Positions 36,701-46,549 of a stretch of DNA of 64,000 nucleotides are shown one piece after another. Within the stretch, counting starts at the first letter, position 1. Each line of letters begins with the position of its first letter. Source of the DNA: Labyrinthula sp. Ha (taxonomy: Eukaryota; Sar; Bigyra; Labyrinthulida; Labyrinthulaceae); the NCBI GenBank assembly GCA_015227615.1, contig JAALGZ010000002.1, positions 1,240,001 to 1,304,000 on the forward strand, read 5' to 3'. The notes below the pieces were generated by a model. That model saw only the letters and a list, made by a program, of their open reading frames with translations. It ran no database searches and was not told the DNA's origin. The translations under genes and the position numbers were made by a program.

Positions 36701-38700
36701 CCAAAACTTAAAAAAGTTCCTAAGAAATTATGATCCTGGTACGCTACTTTGAACTAGCTCGATCAAGAATAAAAAAACTAATTCAAATCGAGAAATTCTC
36801 TATTGTAAGATGAAAACTATAGTTAATTCGGAAAAAATAGCCTATAATCTTAGGAGTTATTGTAGCTTAGGAACAAAGATAGAATCATTTCCTAATACTC
36901 TATATCGGCTCATGTTCTTGTGATCATTAAGTGCACACCATACATTTATAAGCAAATTGATTCTACATATCTGATTATTTTGTAGCACGGATTTTGGAAT
37001 AACCTTGTTAAGCATTCTATTGCACAAAAACTTTGGGCTCTATAAGAAAGGTACGAATAAGCATATTACATGTTTGGGTTAGACGATATCTCCATTGGTA
37101 AAGCGGTTACTAACTTAAGGGAAAGAATCTAACTTAATAACTTTTTTACCTATAGCAAAAGGCTAAATAAGAAACTGATATAAGATCAAGGTTTATGATT
37201 CGAAAAACCAAACTATTATACTTTGAGGCTAACCGTAAGTATGATTAGTGAAGAAAGCTTATCCATGAAACATATAATCAAAGCCCTTAAATCTTACAGA
37301 AACCATATGTATTTCCGTTTACCCAATATTCATAAGGATTAAGAATGTTTAAAAAACTGAATAGAAAGTTTGGTTTAAACGTTAATCAGGGCCATGCTAT
37401 ATGGGAATAAAGTGATGATTGTTGAAAGATGTCATATCCGTACCCATCTATGCATGTAGGTCATCATGAGGCAAATGATATTAAGCAAATAAAATGAAAT
37501 TTTCTATTCTGCATAAATAAGTATATTTAATTTTGCCTTTTTAATAAGCCAAGAAAATTAATATATCTGAATGGTATAGCTTTTGAAATATACTATTTAC
37601 ATCTAATAGTAACAATTTGTTCAAACAATATTCCTTTTATGAGTACATCCCCTTGAGTTAGGAGCATATTTTTTGCAAGTCAAAAGGAGCTTCTAAGAAT
37701 GAAAATTCCATTTAATCTTGATGAATTTAGTATCATAACGTTGAAATCTTTGCTGAATTTCAAGCACAGATTATAAATTAGTAATTGAATAAAGAAAGAA
37801 CAACTTGAAAACTAGTTATGGGGAAATATTCAAAAATACCTGAAATAATTACGTTTTGTGGAAAATTTAAACATGTTAATACATCTCAGCTTATGCTGTC
37901 TAAATTTTATCTACGCGGTTTTGCTCAAACCAACAAAGAAAAGATGGACGGATATAACGTGGAAGAGTAGCTAATAGCAAACATAGCACTTGAACTATGT
38001 AATTCTACAGCAGTTATTCTCGATGTATTAAGATACAAACATATATTATGCTTCAAGCAATAGGCATTGTATTAACTGAAATTAGCATTTTATGAGGCAA
38101 TAGATCTAAGATAGATACAGAAAAAAATTCAGTTACTCCGATAGAGTGGATTTTTGAAATAAGACTCCATCCAAAAATTACGGAGAAATGAAAATTTTAC
38201 TTAATTAAAATTTCAAAAAAAATCACGAGATATATTTATGTTTTCTCTAAGAGCATTATGTTTGTGGAAAAATGGTTTTCCAGTTATGATATTTTGAAAC
38301 CCATTACAAACTTACCATTTTTGCTAATATATTCTGCTTTACATTAAGGATTATAATCACAGACTCTCCCTGTTAGTTTCATATTATTATATCATAGGTT
38401 TTGGGTCAGTTATGTCGTTCTTGTAAGACCGAAGGGCTTCCTGCTTCCGCGTAGCTCTCAAAAATACTCTATCACAATATAACATTACTGTAAATGCCGT
38501 CTAACAATTAATCAATCAAAAAGGGACATAAATTTACAAATTATTCGTTGACTCTTATCTCAGTTATTACTACGAGTTAGAACACCATATTTATCCCATT
38601 TTAAACCACCATACACGAGCTATAGACTTTTAACTTTAAGTTATTACTTTTCAAATTTTATATTTCATAGTTGTCTTTCTTTTTCTATTAGTACTATTAT

Positions 38701-38704
38701 GTTT
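38701..38704. repeat. Target-site duplication, left copy (GTTT)
   Basis: GTTT directly before the 5' LTR matches GTTT directly after the 3' LTR. The next base is T on both sides if the first T of the LTR is counted, so 4 versus 5 bp cannot be settled. Confidence 0.6.
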
Positions 38705-39381
38705 TGTAACGTCTGATATTGTCTCTATAATATATTCAGCTTCCTCTTGTAATATTTGGTGAAGTTTTTTGTTATATTTTTGTTCTGGATCAAGTGTTGG
38801 TATATGAGGTGTAGGCTTAGTTGTGAAATATTGTCGTACATTGATAACTGGGTGTTCAGGAGGTGTCTACTAGGTATCTATAGCAGCTATGAACCATTTA
38901 TGGGTGTCTTTGATGTGTTTTTCGGGAGATATGATCGATTTGAGTGAATTGAGAACCTAATTTGTTGTCTTTTTGCATTCGTATTATGTGGTAATTTTCG
39001 CCCGTGATGAGACCTAGGGGTGGTTTGTTCACTGATGTTTTTATACTATGAATTTACATTTTATGACATTCGTTGATATTAATTGGAAATGAGATATCGT
39101 TAGTTACGATTGAGGTGCGACAATGTTAAGTAGGGATTCTAGTATATGCGTTATATATGACATGGTATTGGAATCAAGTTGAAATTTCAGGTATCATATT
39201 ATGTTTGGAATAGTTAGTCAACAATATAACCGTTAAGAAGTCTGTAATAAGAAAGTTTTTTAAAAGAGAAAAGGAAAGAGAATATATTATCTATTGTTTT
39301 ACGAAGAGCTGCTTAAATATATATATATATATCAGAATTGACGAATTTCCTGGGGCGTGTAGCGTACATAAGTTATTCACA
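38705..39381 (+). repeat. 5' LTR
   Basis: 677 bp, TGTAACGTCT...TTCACA. It is nearly identical to 45,870-46,545. An (AT)8 tract at about 39,316-39,332 could serve as a TATA-type promoter element. It differs from the 3' LTR by one AT unit, one T and ten substitutions. Confidence 0.95.
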
Positions 39382-39390
39382 CGATAAACG

Positions 39391-39408
39391 CAATATTTCG
39401 AAATATTG
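39391..39408. repeat. 18-bp perfect palindrome at the expected primer-binding site
   Basis: CAATATTTCGAAATATTG is its own reverse complement and lies 9 nt after the 5' LTR, where a tRNA primer-binding site is expected. No TGG-starting stretch complementary to a tRNA 3' end follows the LTR. A role in self-priming or RNA packaging is possible but not shown. Confidence 0.7.
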
Positions 39409-39493
39409 AAAGTTTTAATTCAGAAGTTTTGATTTGTTTGAAGATTTTGAAGTTTAAGCAAAGAAGAAGTTTTTAAGAAAATATATTGTTATT

Positions 39494-39997
39494 ATGAGTG
39501 AAAGACAGGCTAACATAAACCAAGTGTTCAGAGCATTTGAAGAAATTTTAATGAGAATTGATGAAGGAAGTGCCAAGCGGCATGAAGATCTCTTGATAAG
39601 AATGGAGGAAAGAAACGCTAGGAGAGACGAAGAAATAGCGAATAGGAACAGAGAGGCTATCCAAGCGTTGACGGAGGAAAATAGGATGAACATGAATATT
39701 CTAACTAGCAGAATGACAGGTTGCCATGCTAGAATAACAACGCTGGAAGACCTGGATATGAGAAGTATGGAGAAGTTCATTTATGAAGTGGAACGTCTTA
39801 ATCCCTGTACTAGAAAGCATATTTATTTGAAGGAGATGTTAGGTGAAGAAGTTTTTAAGAGGTTAAGCAATGCTGGCACTGTTGATTCAAATGACAGTAT
39901 TATTGAAGCGATTAAGGGACGAATTAGAAGTGAAAGAAGCAGAACTGCGACGAATGCAGTTGCACTTATCGAGAAGTATGTTAAATTCAACACGTAA
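39494..39997 (+). pseudogene. gag: Retrotransposon gag, N-terminal part
   Basis: A 167-codon ATG-started frame about 110 nt inside the 5' LTR. The product is charged and helical with an Arg/Glu-rich coiled-coil region (about residues 20-65), as in Ty3/gypsy capsid precursors. No zinc knuckle is present in this part. The TAA at 39,995 is followed by the same frame, open for another 30 codons to a second TAA at 40,088, and then by the frame of the next segment. Either this is the natural gag end or the first of the nonsense mutations. The gag assignment rests on position and composition. Confidence 0.65.
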
Positions 39998-40105
39998 ATA
40001 ATTGAAGAAGATGCAATAGAAGCGGTATTTCAAGATGTTGAAGAAGTTTTGACTTATCTCCTACCAGAAGCAGAGAAAAAACCTAATTAAATTGCGAAGG
40101 CAATC

Positions 40106-41569
40106 TTGAAATTAATGCCTGACTTTATGTGGGTTCGAGAGGATGATTTAACCTTGAAGCCAGAGCTGAAAGCAGCAGATAGAACTGTGTTAAAGGCTTA
40201 TGTTATGGGCTGTATGCCACCACCTTACGCTAGGAAGCCTAGAATGGTAAAGAAAGAGAAAGGTCCTGCGATAAAACCCCAGATGAAGAAGACGAAGTTT
40301 GTAGTTAAAGCTGAGAAACCTATGGCCAAGAAAACGAACCCGCTGCAGAACCCCAAGCGTACACCTCCTTTGTGGACACAAGAGTGGGAGTATGGGCATA
40401 CTGAGCCCTATTGTTATAAGAAAAAAGCAGGTAAACCTGCTAAGCCTCATCCGGGTGAGGAAGTTTTGAAGAAGCGGATGGATGATTATGTAAGAAGAAA
40501 AGAAGCTGAAGTAATATCAGCAAAGAGAGTTCAAGAAACTGAGGCTCTTGCAACGAAAGTGGAGAAGCTATTTGGAACGAAAACGTATAGACGTTTATCA
40601 GATGCATCGTCTGAAGGTTGTAATAAGATGGATGAGTCTATTAGAGGAACAGCAGTAGGAAGTGTGAAAGGTTATGAGAAAAATAGGAAGGAAATAAAAA
40701 GTGGAGAGAAGTGCTATAAGGTGAACGAGAAAAAGGAGGTTTCGAACAGAGCTATTATTGAGATTGAGATAAATGTATTTAAATACAAAGCTTTGCTTGA
40801 TTCTGGGGCTTTCAAAAGTACAATTCATCAAAGTCTGAAGAAACACTGCAGTCAAATACGGAAATTGGAAAACCCCTTTAGGGTTCAAGCGGCTGGAGGT
40901 GCTATATATCCAGTTTGGGAAGTAGGACGGTTTCCGGAGATTACTGTAGTGGATCAAGATGGACATCGTGGTTTTGTCTTTCATGAGGTTGAGGTCCTTA
41001 TTTTAGACGTCCAGGAGTGGGATGATCTAATTCTGCGAGACGAGATATTGTCGAATTATAACCTCGACCCGTTCAGTGCTCTTAAAAGAAAGATGGAGAA
41101 AGGTAAAAGTATAGAAGTGAAGCCAACATTTGCAAAGTGGTTTTTGGATTATGTAGGAGAAGAAGAAAGTGAGATGATCAATGTAAAATCCTTCTACTCT
41201 GGAATGGACAGTTCTGCTCCGAAAAATGCACTCAAAGTACCACCTTATATATTTGGAGCAGACTTTCCTGAGCAAGAAGAGTTCATGGAGTTGGAAAATA
41301 TTGACGTAGGTTTAGGTGCTGCAAAAAGTGGACAAAGTGATGATAATAGGATGCGTGCAAAGATTAAAGACAAAGTGGAAGCAATAGATGTGGTTCATTT
41401 TTCTTCCTCTCCTGCGTGGAAAACGAAGTTTGTGGAGTTATTTGAAAGCAACTCTAAAGCTTTTGGTGATGCAGAGAGCTCAACTCAACTTTCTATTATT
41501 ACCCCAATAAGATGTGATTTACTACCAGGAGAAAGAGTGGGGATTCAAAAGCAGTTGCCATTAGGATAA
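40106..41569 (+). pseudogene. Retrotransposon gag C-terminus, degenerate zinc knuckle and aspartic protease
   Basis: Same frame as the preceding gag segment. A Lys-rich basic region (about residues 40-105) leads to a remnant of a CCHC knuckle in which only the GH-x4-C half survives (YGHTEPYC). After a linker comes the retropepsin domain with ALLDSGA as catalytic motif (about 40,790-40,815) and the following Ile/Val-rich strands. The frame ends at TAA 41,567, but translation in the same frame runs straight on into reverse transcriptase, so this stop interrupts one polyprotein. Confidence 0.75.
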
Positions 41570-42356
41570 GAGCAGGAGGACTTTTTACATAAAAGTATTG
41601 CTCATATGGAGAAGGCGGGTATTATTTACCCAAATAAAAATCCAACTACTGCTATGTCAGTGTTGGTGGTCCCGAAGAAGGGGTCGAAGAAATTCAGGTT
41701 AGTGGTCGACTTTAGACCCCTGAATAAAATAACTCAGAGAGTTAATAATACGCTTCCGAGGATAGAGTTGCAGCTGAACCGTGTTAGAGGGAACAAGTTT
41801 TTTGCTGGATTTGATTACCTGGCTTGTTAAGAACAAGCAGGTCAGTATTTTACTTTTACGACTCCCTGGGGTATGGCCTACTCTTTTTTAGGAGCACCCC
41901 AGGGTTGGTGTAATACACCGAGTCTTTTTTCTATGAGACAAATAGGTGAAGTTTTAACACCTATTGGTCTATGGCCCCATAAAGTTCTACAATGGATCGA
42001 TGACTCCATCATCATGGGGGAGTCGATTGACGAGCTTTATTCAAATGTTGAAAGTTTTCTACGTCAAATACAAAGCAAGAAGCTAATGTTAAACATAGAC
42101 AAGTGCGAACTTGCTGCAAATAGCCTAGTATTTTGCGGTAGAAGCTTTGACAAATATGGATGGAAATATGATATACAGTACGCCCAAGGATTACTATATA
42201 GGGTTAAACCATTGTATTTACACGATTTAGCCCAGCTGATTTATACAGCGAACTTTATCTCTCCTACTATACCTGGGTTTAGTAGAATGAGGAAAACAGT
42301 TTTAGGTTCACATAAAATAGGAGGAAAGATGAGAAATTTGGAAAAGAAAAAAACTT
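41570..42356 (+). pseudogene. Retrotransposon reverse transcriptase (interrupted)
   Basis: In frame with the protease segment and interrupted by TAA at 41,828. Family landmarks are a KAGIIYP-type start, FRLVVDFRPLNKI, the FDYLA segment, LGAPQGWCNTPS and the catalytic motif WIDDSII (the YxDD box with Trp in first place). The TAA at 41,828 falls where related elements carry an aromatic residue (the SGYHQ-like site), one base change from TAT or TAC. The frame is lost at an A-rich run near 42,340 (AAAAGAAAAAAAC), where one extra base would move it to the frame of the RNase H segment. Confidence 0.85.
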
Positions 42357-43345
42357 AGAATAGTTTGCGATGAAGAAATGGAGATGGCTTACACTGAGAT
42401 GATTGAAGCTATCAAGCAGAGTATGGAATGTTCAATAGGGTATTATGACCCTGAGCAGAACATATATTTATTTACAGATGCTAGCGAGTTTTTCTATTCC
42501 CTTTTTATTACTCAAAGCGCAGAGGTTGTGGATGTTTATGATCCTTTCAAATCTAACTTTAGAGTTATTGCAATAAACTCAGGTGGTTTTGCTGGATCTC
42601 AAATCAATTGGCACATTTCGTGCAAGGAGTTATTTCCAGTCCTTATGGCGGTCAAGAAATACCCTTTCTATTTACGTTTTAATACAAAGGAAAAGATCTT
42701 ATTTACAGATCATAAAAACTTAGTCAATATTATAAATCCTAGAGAGGTTAAATTAAAATCTCATGGATCTAGACTAAGTCGTTGGGCTCTTGATTTTATG
42801 GAAATAAACTTACAAGCCTACCACTTGGAGGGGTATAAAAATATACCAGCAGATTGTTTGTCTCGCTGGTTAAACCCCAAGTATCGTGATAAAGTAGAAG
42901 AGGTTATTATTCAAAGAGCTATTCTTAATTCAGAAGACCAAGATGATGAAACAGAATTCTGGAGAGTTATTGATGAAATGAACGTTTCTCCCAGACATCC
43001 TGGTAGTTTGGAATTAGCTGCAAAAGGATGGGAAATAATTGATGACAAATTTATTTTAATGTTTCAAAAAAGAGATATACCTGATTTAGAAGAGGTGAAA
43101 AAGATGGAAGGAAAGATGTATGTAACAAAAAGTATTTTACCTCTAGTGATCATGCACACTCATTTTATATTCAACCACTCATCAGTAAAGAAGGAAATCA
43201 ACTTTATTAAAGAAAACTATTATTTTGAGAAGAATATTTTTACTTTATTTAAAAAGGCAATCATTGTATTTCATAGACAGTGTATGCATTGCCAAAAACC
43301 TAGTCTTGTGATTAGGCGCCCGCTGAATGTTACAATGTGGGCAGT
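42342..43345 (+). pseudogene. Retrotransposon RNase H and integrase zinc finger
   Basis: Frame shifted by one relative to reverse transcriptase. Ty3-type RNase H is shown by LFTDASE, the KELFPVL helix, FTDHKNL and the closing GYKNIPADCLSRW, a conserved end in gypsy elements. A spacer of about 90 residues leads to the integrase HHCC finger: two His in MHTHFIFNHSS and two Cys in RQCMHCQK (about 43,150-43,300). The frame changes again near 43,335 before the integrase core. Confidence 0.85.
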
Positions 43346-43852
43346 AAGGCTGGTGAAGTCTTACTGTCAGATTTTTTATATATTAACAAGAAAGGGTGGA
43401 TTTTAACTTTAGTAGATTCGCTTACTAGAACTACTATGCTGAAATATTGTGACAAAGCTACCAGTGATAAAGTGGTTAGCATTCTATGGGACTGGCATGC
43501 CCACTTTCAGTTATTACCTGCCTTTACTTTAGTTACAGACAGGGGTTCTCATTTTACCTCTAAGGTTATAGAACAGTTTTTAAAGAAATCTGGTTGTGCA
43601 CATCAATTTAGTGCTACTTATGTTAGCCATACCGCTGGTGCGGTAGAAGTGCAAAACAAAACTGTTTTAAGAAACTTAAGACCAATAGTAAGTGAGTGGG
43701 GCCTAGGAGATGAAGAGTGGCCAGATGTTTTACCTATGGTTCAAGCTTTTATTAACCAAAGCCCATTAACTTGTAGGGGTATTGAGATGAGCCCTTTGCA
43801 GCTTATGATCGGTGTGGGAAAGAATGGATCACCGCTTGGGGGCAGTGTATAA
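43337..43852 (+). pseudogene. Retrotransposon integrase core (DD35E)
   Basis: The catalytic core keeps all three acids: Asp in LTLVDSLT, Asp in LVTDRGSHF, and Glu in GAVEVQNKTV exactly 35 residues after the second Asp. The fold continues to the SPLQLMIG segment typical of gypsy integrases. The reading frame then switches near 43,830 to the following segment. The start given is where this frame takes over; it is not a native start codon. Confidence 0.88.
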
Positions 43853-45344
43853 AGAGATGGAGAAGCAGGATTATAATAAGTTAAAAGAAGTATCTTTAGA
43901 GTTGAGAAGGAAGATCATTGATCTACAAGCTAAAGCTGATAAATGTGGTTTAGAACACAGAATGAAGGTGAATAAGAGAAGAAACGTGCGAGGAAAGTTA
44001 AAACCAATATATTTTGGAGTAGGAGAGTTTGTTTGGCTTTCTGAAAAAGAAGCTAGAGAAGGTAGAAGAGATAAGTTGAAACCTCGCTGGTGTGGACCGT
44101 ATCAGGTCATTGAATGCATCAGTGAACATATTTATGTTATTCAAGATGTGGATGGTAAAAAGAAAACTCGTCATTCCATGTTATTGACACCATACGCTCC
44201 AATAGGCTTTTTGCCTAACCCTGCTACATCTTTAGTCTACAGAATGGATAAGGGCAAGTTAGAGTTAGATAAGTTGATGAAGCTTGTAAAAGATGATGAA
44301 GGACAGTTGAAGTTTTTATGTAGATGGAGAGGGTTTTCAGAGAACGATGATACTTTTGAACCAGCGCTTACTATATTTGAGGACTTACCTTATCTTGTTA
44401 TCGAGTTTTGTAGGGATAATAAGTCTATTGAGACGATACAACCAATGGACTTTTTGATGACAGTATATCCTGATTCAGAATATTTAGGACAAATTGAAAC
44501 GCAAAAGAAGATCTTTGCAATGAATGAAAATGAGGTTAGTAGTTTTGAAGAGAAGCTTATTTTTGGCAAGATGCTTATTGACGAGAAAGGAAATTGGAAC
44601 AGATTAAACTGGTCTACTTTTGAATTGCAATCCTTACGAGTTGGACTATTAAGTAGAGGTTTTGGAAACTTTGGAGAGCTGAATTTTTTTATTCCTGGAA
44701 AAATCAAACAACAAATATATACTAATATACAAAGAACTGTGGGTAGAAAAAGTTTGAATATCTACCACGGGTTGTATTTAGATTTGTTTGCATTAAACCG
44801 GGATAATTTAAGATTGAAAAGTGAAGATTATTTTGTGCAGAAGAAACCTTTATCTGAAGAAATGAAGTTACTAAGGAAGTATTTATTCAAATGGAAATAT
44901 GCTAAGAAGAGTGTAGAAAATCAACGAGAATATAGATCTCTTTTCATTCAAGTTTATAACTTGACTTATAGTGAAGGTGTCAAGGCTATGATGGATGGGA
45001 TAGCTTCTAATAAAGATGGAAAGTGGAGAGGTTTTCCAAGAGTAACTGGAACCCAAGAGGAAGCTTTGTTTTATTTAAAAGACTTGTGGTCTAAACTCAA
45101 GAAGCGCGAAAAAGATGTTGAAAAAGAATTAAATAAGGCTGAAGATTTACTGTTAAGGAAAATTGTAATGCCAAGTAAAAAAGATGATCTATTATTTTCT
45201 GAAAGTGATACGAATAATTTAGTAAAAGTGGTGAGTGAAAAGTTGAACTTTATTGCTTTTCTCTGGAAATACATGAAGGATCATATTTTTATGCTGGGAA
45301 AGTTGAGGAGTTTTTGGCTAGTCACAATAAAAAATATGAGGTAA
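43812..45344 (+). pseudogene. Integrase C-terminus: GPY module, chromodomain and SANT/Myb-like segment
   Basis: After a helical stretch, LKPRWCGPYQVIE (about 44,077-44,115) is the GPY/F module. The chromodomain follows at about 44,256-44,412: LDKLMKLV, FLCRWRGF, the NDDTFEP strand and a final helix. Chromodomains steer such elements to histone-marked chromatin. A further 300 residues are not normal for gypsy elements. A stretch near 44,580-44,790 has spaced Trp/Phe/Gly and Arg-Lys positions (NWSTFELQ, GFGNFGEL, RRTVGRKS-like) reminiscent of SANT/Myb or homeobox-like helices, followed by a charged coiled coil. This segment leads into the methyltransferase after a frame change between 45,239 and 45,298. 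The SANT call is tentative; the chromodomain is clear. Confidence 0.75.
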
Positions 45345-45850
45345 TAGTGGTTGATCCGCCTTGACATACTTTTTCAGCGGATCCAGTTAGAGGCCCAGCT
45401 GTTAATTATAATGTAATGAAAGACTTTGATATAATAAATTTGAATCTTAAAAGAGTAATGAGTAACATGATGATTTTTACTTGGGTGATTAGAGGAAAAG
45501 AACATGTGGTGGAACAACTCTTTGAAGTTAATGGAGTTAAGGAGTTAGGTCGTTTGGTATGGATAAAATCCAATGGCAAAGATAAAATTGTTTCAACTTT
45601 AGGAAACGTCACGATGAAGCGCACTGAAGAGTGTATCATTGGAGTTCATAATTCGTTCCCAAAGACTTTAATTCAACGTAATTTTGGTAAAGAAGTATTT
45701 TATGGAAAGCGTTCTGGCAACGCTCAAAAGCCAACTGAATTTTATAGACTTATTGAGAGTAATTTTGAACCGAATGCAGCTAAGTTGGAATTATTTGGAC
45801 GTAAGAATAACTTGAAAAATGGATGGTTAGTGATTGGAGATGAACTTTAG
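45299..45850 (+). pseudogene. MT-A70-type adenine N6-methyltransferase domain, catalytic Trp codon mutated to TGA
   Basis: In the frame of codon 45,347 the product reads YEVIVVDPP, then TGA at 45,362-45,364 exactly where MT-A70 enzymes have the Trp of the DPPW catalytic motif (TGG to TGA). The frame then stays open to TAG 45,848. It shows the family order: MIFTWVI (FLWVT-like), LVWIKSN (WVKTN), RTEECIIGVH (EHCLVGVKG-like), QKPTEFYRLIE (KP-x-E-x-Y-x-x-IE), KLELFGRK, and GW-x3-G-x-EL at the end. METTL3, IME4, METTL4 and AMT1/MTA1 belong to this family, which methylates adenine in RNA or DNA; substrate cannot be told. Apart from the nonsense codon the domain looks intact, so the loss is recent and sister copies may be active. 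Confidence 0.87.
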
Positions 45851-45859
45851 TTGGAAGCT

Positions 45860-45869
45860 GAAGGGGCAG
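45860..45869 (+). promoter_or_regulatory. Polypurine tract of the retrotransposon
   Basis: GAAGGGGCAG immediately before the TG of the 3' LTR, the expected plus-strand primer site. It is purine-rich apart from one C. Confidence 0.65.
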
Positions 45870-46545
45870 TGTAACGTCTTATGTTGTCCTTATAATATAT
45901 TCAACTTCCTCTTGTAATATTTGGTGAAGTTTTTTTGTTATATTTTTGTTCTGGATCAAGTGTTGGTATATGAGGTGTAGGCTTAGTTGTGAAATATTGT
46001 CGTACATTGATAACTGGGTGTTCAGGAGGTGTCTACTAGGTATCTATAGCAGCTATGAACCATTTATGGGTGTCTTTGATGTGTTTTTCGGGAGATATGA
46101 TCGATTTGAGTGAATTGAGAACCTAATTTGTTGTCTTTTTGCATTCGTATTATGTGGTAATTTTCGCCCGTGATGAGACCTAGGGGTGGTTTGTTCACTG
46201 ATGTTTTTATACTATGAATTTACATTTTGTGACATTCGTTGATATTAATTGGAAATGAGATATCGTTAGTTACGATTGAGGTGTGACAATGTTAAGTAGG
46301 GATTCTAGTATATGCGTTATATATGACATGGTATTGGAATCAAGTTGAAATTTGAGGTATCATATTATGTTTGGAATAGTTAGTCAACAATATAACCGTT
46401 AAGAAGTCTGTAATAAGAAAGTTTTTTAAAAGAGAAAAGGAAAGAGAATATATTATCTATTGTTTTACGAAGAGCTGCTTAAATATATATATATATCAGA
46501 ACTGACGAATTTCCTGGGACGTGTAGCGTACATAAGTTATTCACA
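45870..46545 (+). repeat. 3' LTR
   Basis: 676 bp, TG...CA, aligned end to end with 38,705-39,381. Five of the ten substitutions fall within the first 35 bases; the rest of the LTR is almost identical. Confidence 0.95.
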
Positions 46546-46549
46546 GTTT
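46546..46549. repeat. Target-site duplication, right copy (GTTT)
   Basis: GTTT immediately after the CA end of the 3' LTR, matching 38,701-38,704. Confidence 0.6.

Larger units (their letters stand above)
27473..38704. other. 11-kb gene desert
   Basis: Extremely AT-rich, with no frame above 81 codons and no recognisable domain in the frames examined. The first 200 bases are the promoter and leader side of the minus-strand oxidoreductase. Its leader is purine-rich (GAAAGAAAGAG-like) just before the ATG. A G10 run lies at 33,719-33,728. From about 33 kb on, base composition drops further in GC and looks like decayed repeat DNA, but I could not identify protein remnants of a specific element. 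A slightly GC-richer patch around 38,405-38,455 remains unexplained. Confidence 0.5.
38705..46545 (+). mobile_element. Ty3/gypsy LTR retrotransposon (chromovirus) with MT-A70 methyltransferase tail
   Basis: A 7.84-kb element bounded by direct LTRs that start TG and end CA. It is flanked by a 4-bp GTTT duplication (38,701-38,704 and 46,546-46,549). The internal order is gag, aspartic protease, reverse transcriptase, RNase H, HHCC zinc finger, DD35E integrase, GPY/F module and chromodomain. That places it among chromodomain-bearing Ty3/gypsy elements. The pol frame then continues into a SANT/Myb-like segment and an MT-A70 methyltransferase. The last stop codon (45,848) is 19 nt before the 3' LTR. 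The coding region is broken by five in-frame stops (39,995; 40,088; 41,567; 41,828; 45,362) and four frame changes (near 42,340; 43,335; 43,830; 45,240-45,298), so this copy is non-autonomous. LTR divergence is 10 substitutions and two small indels, indicating a fairly recent insertion. Confidence 0.93.

Noticed and set aside
39995-41830. Idea that TAA is reassigned to an amino acid, given four in-frame TAA codons
   Set aside because: Host genes in the window end with TAA or TGA and have no internal TAA; one TAA replaces an aromatic residue. Decay is simpler.
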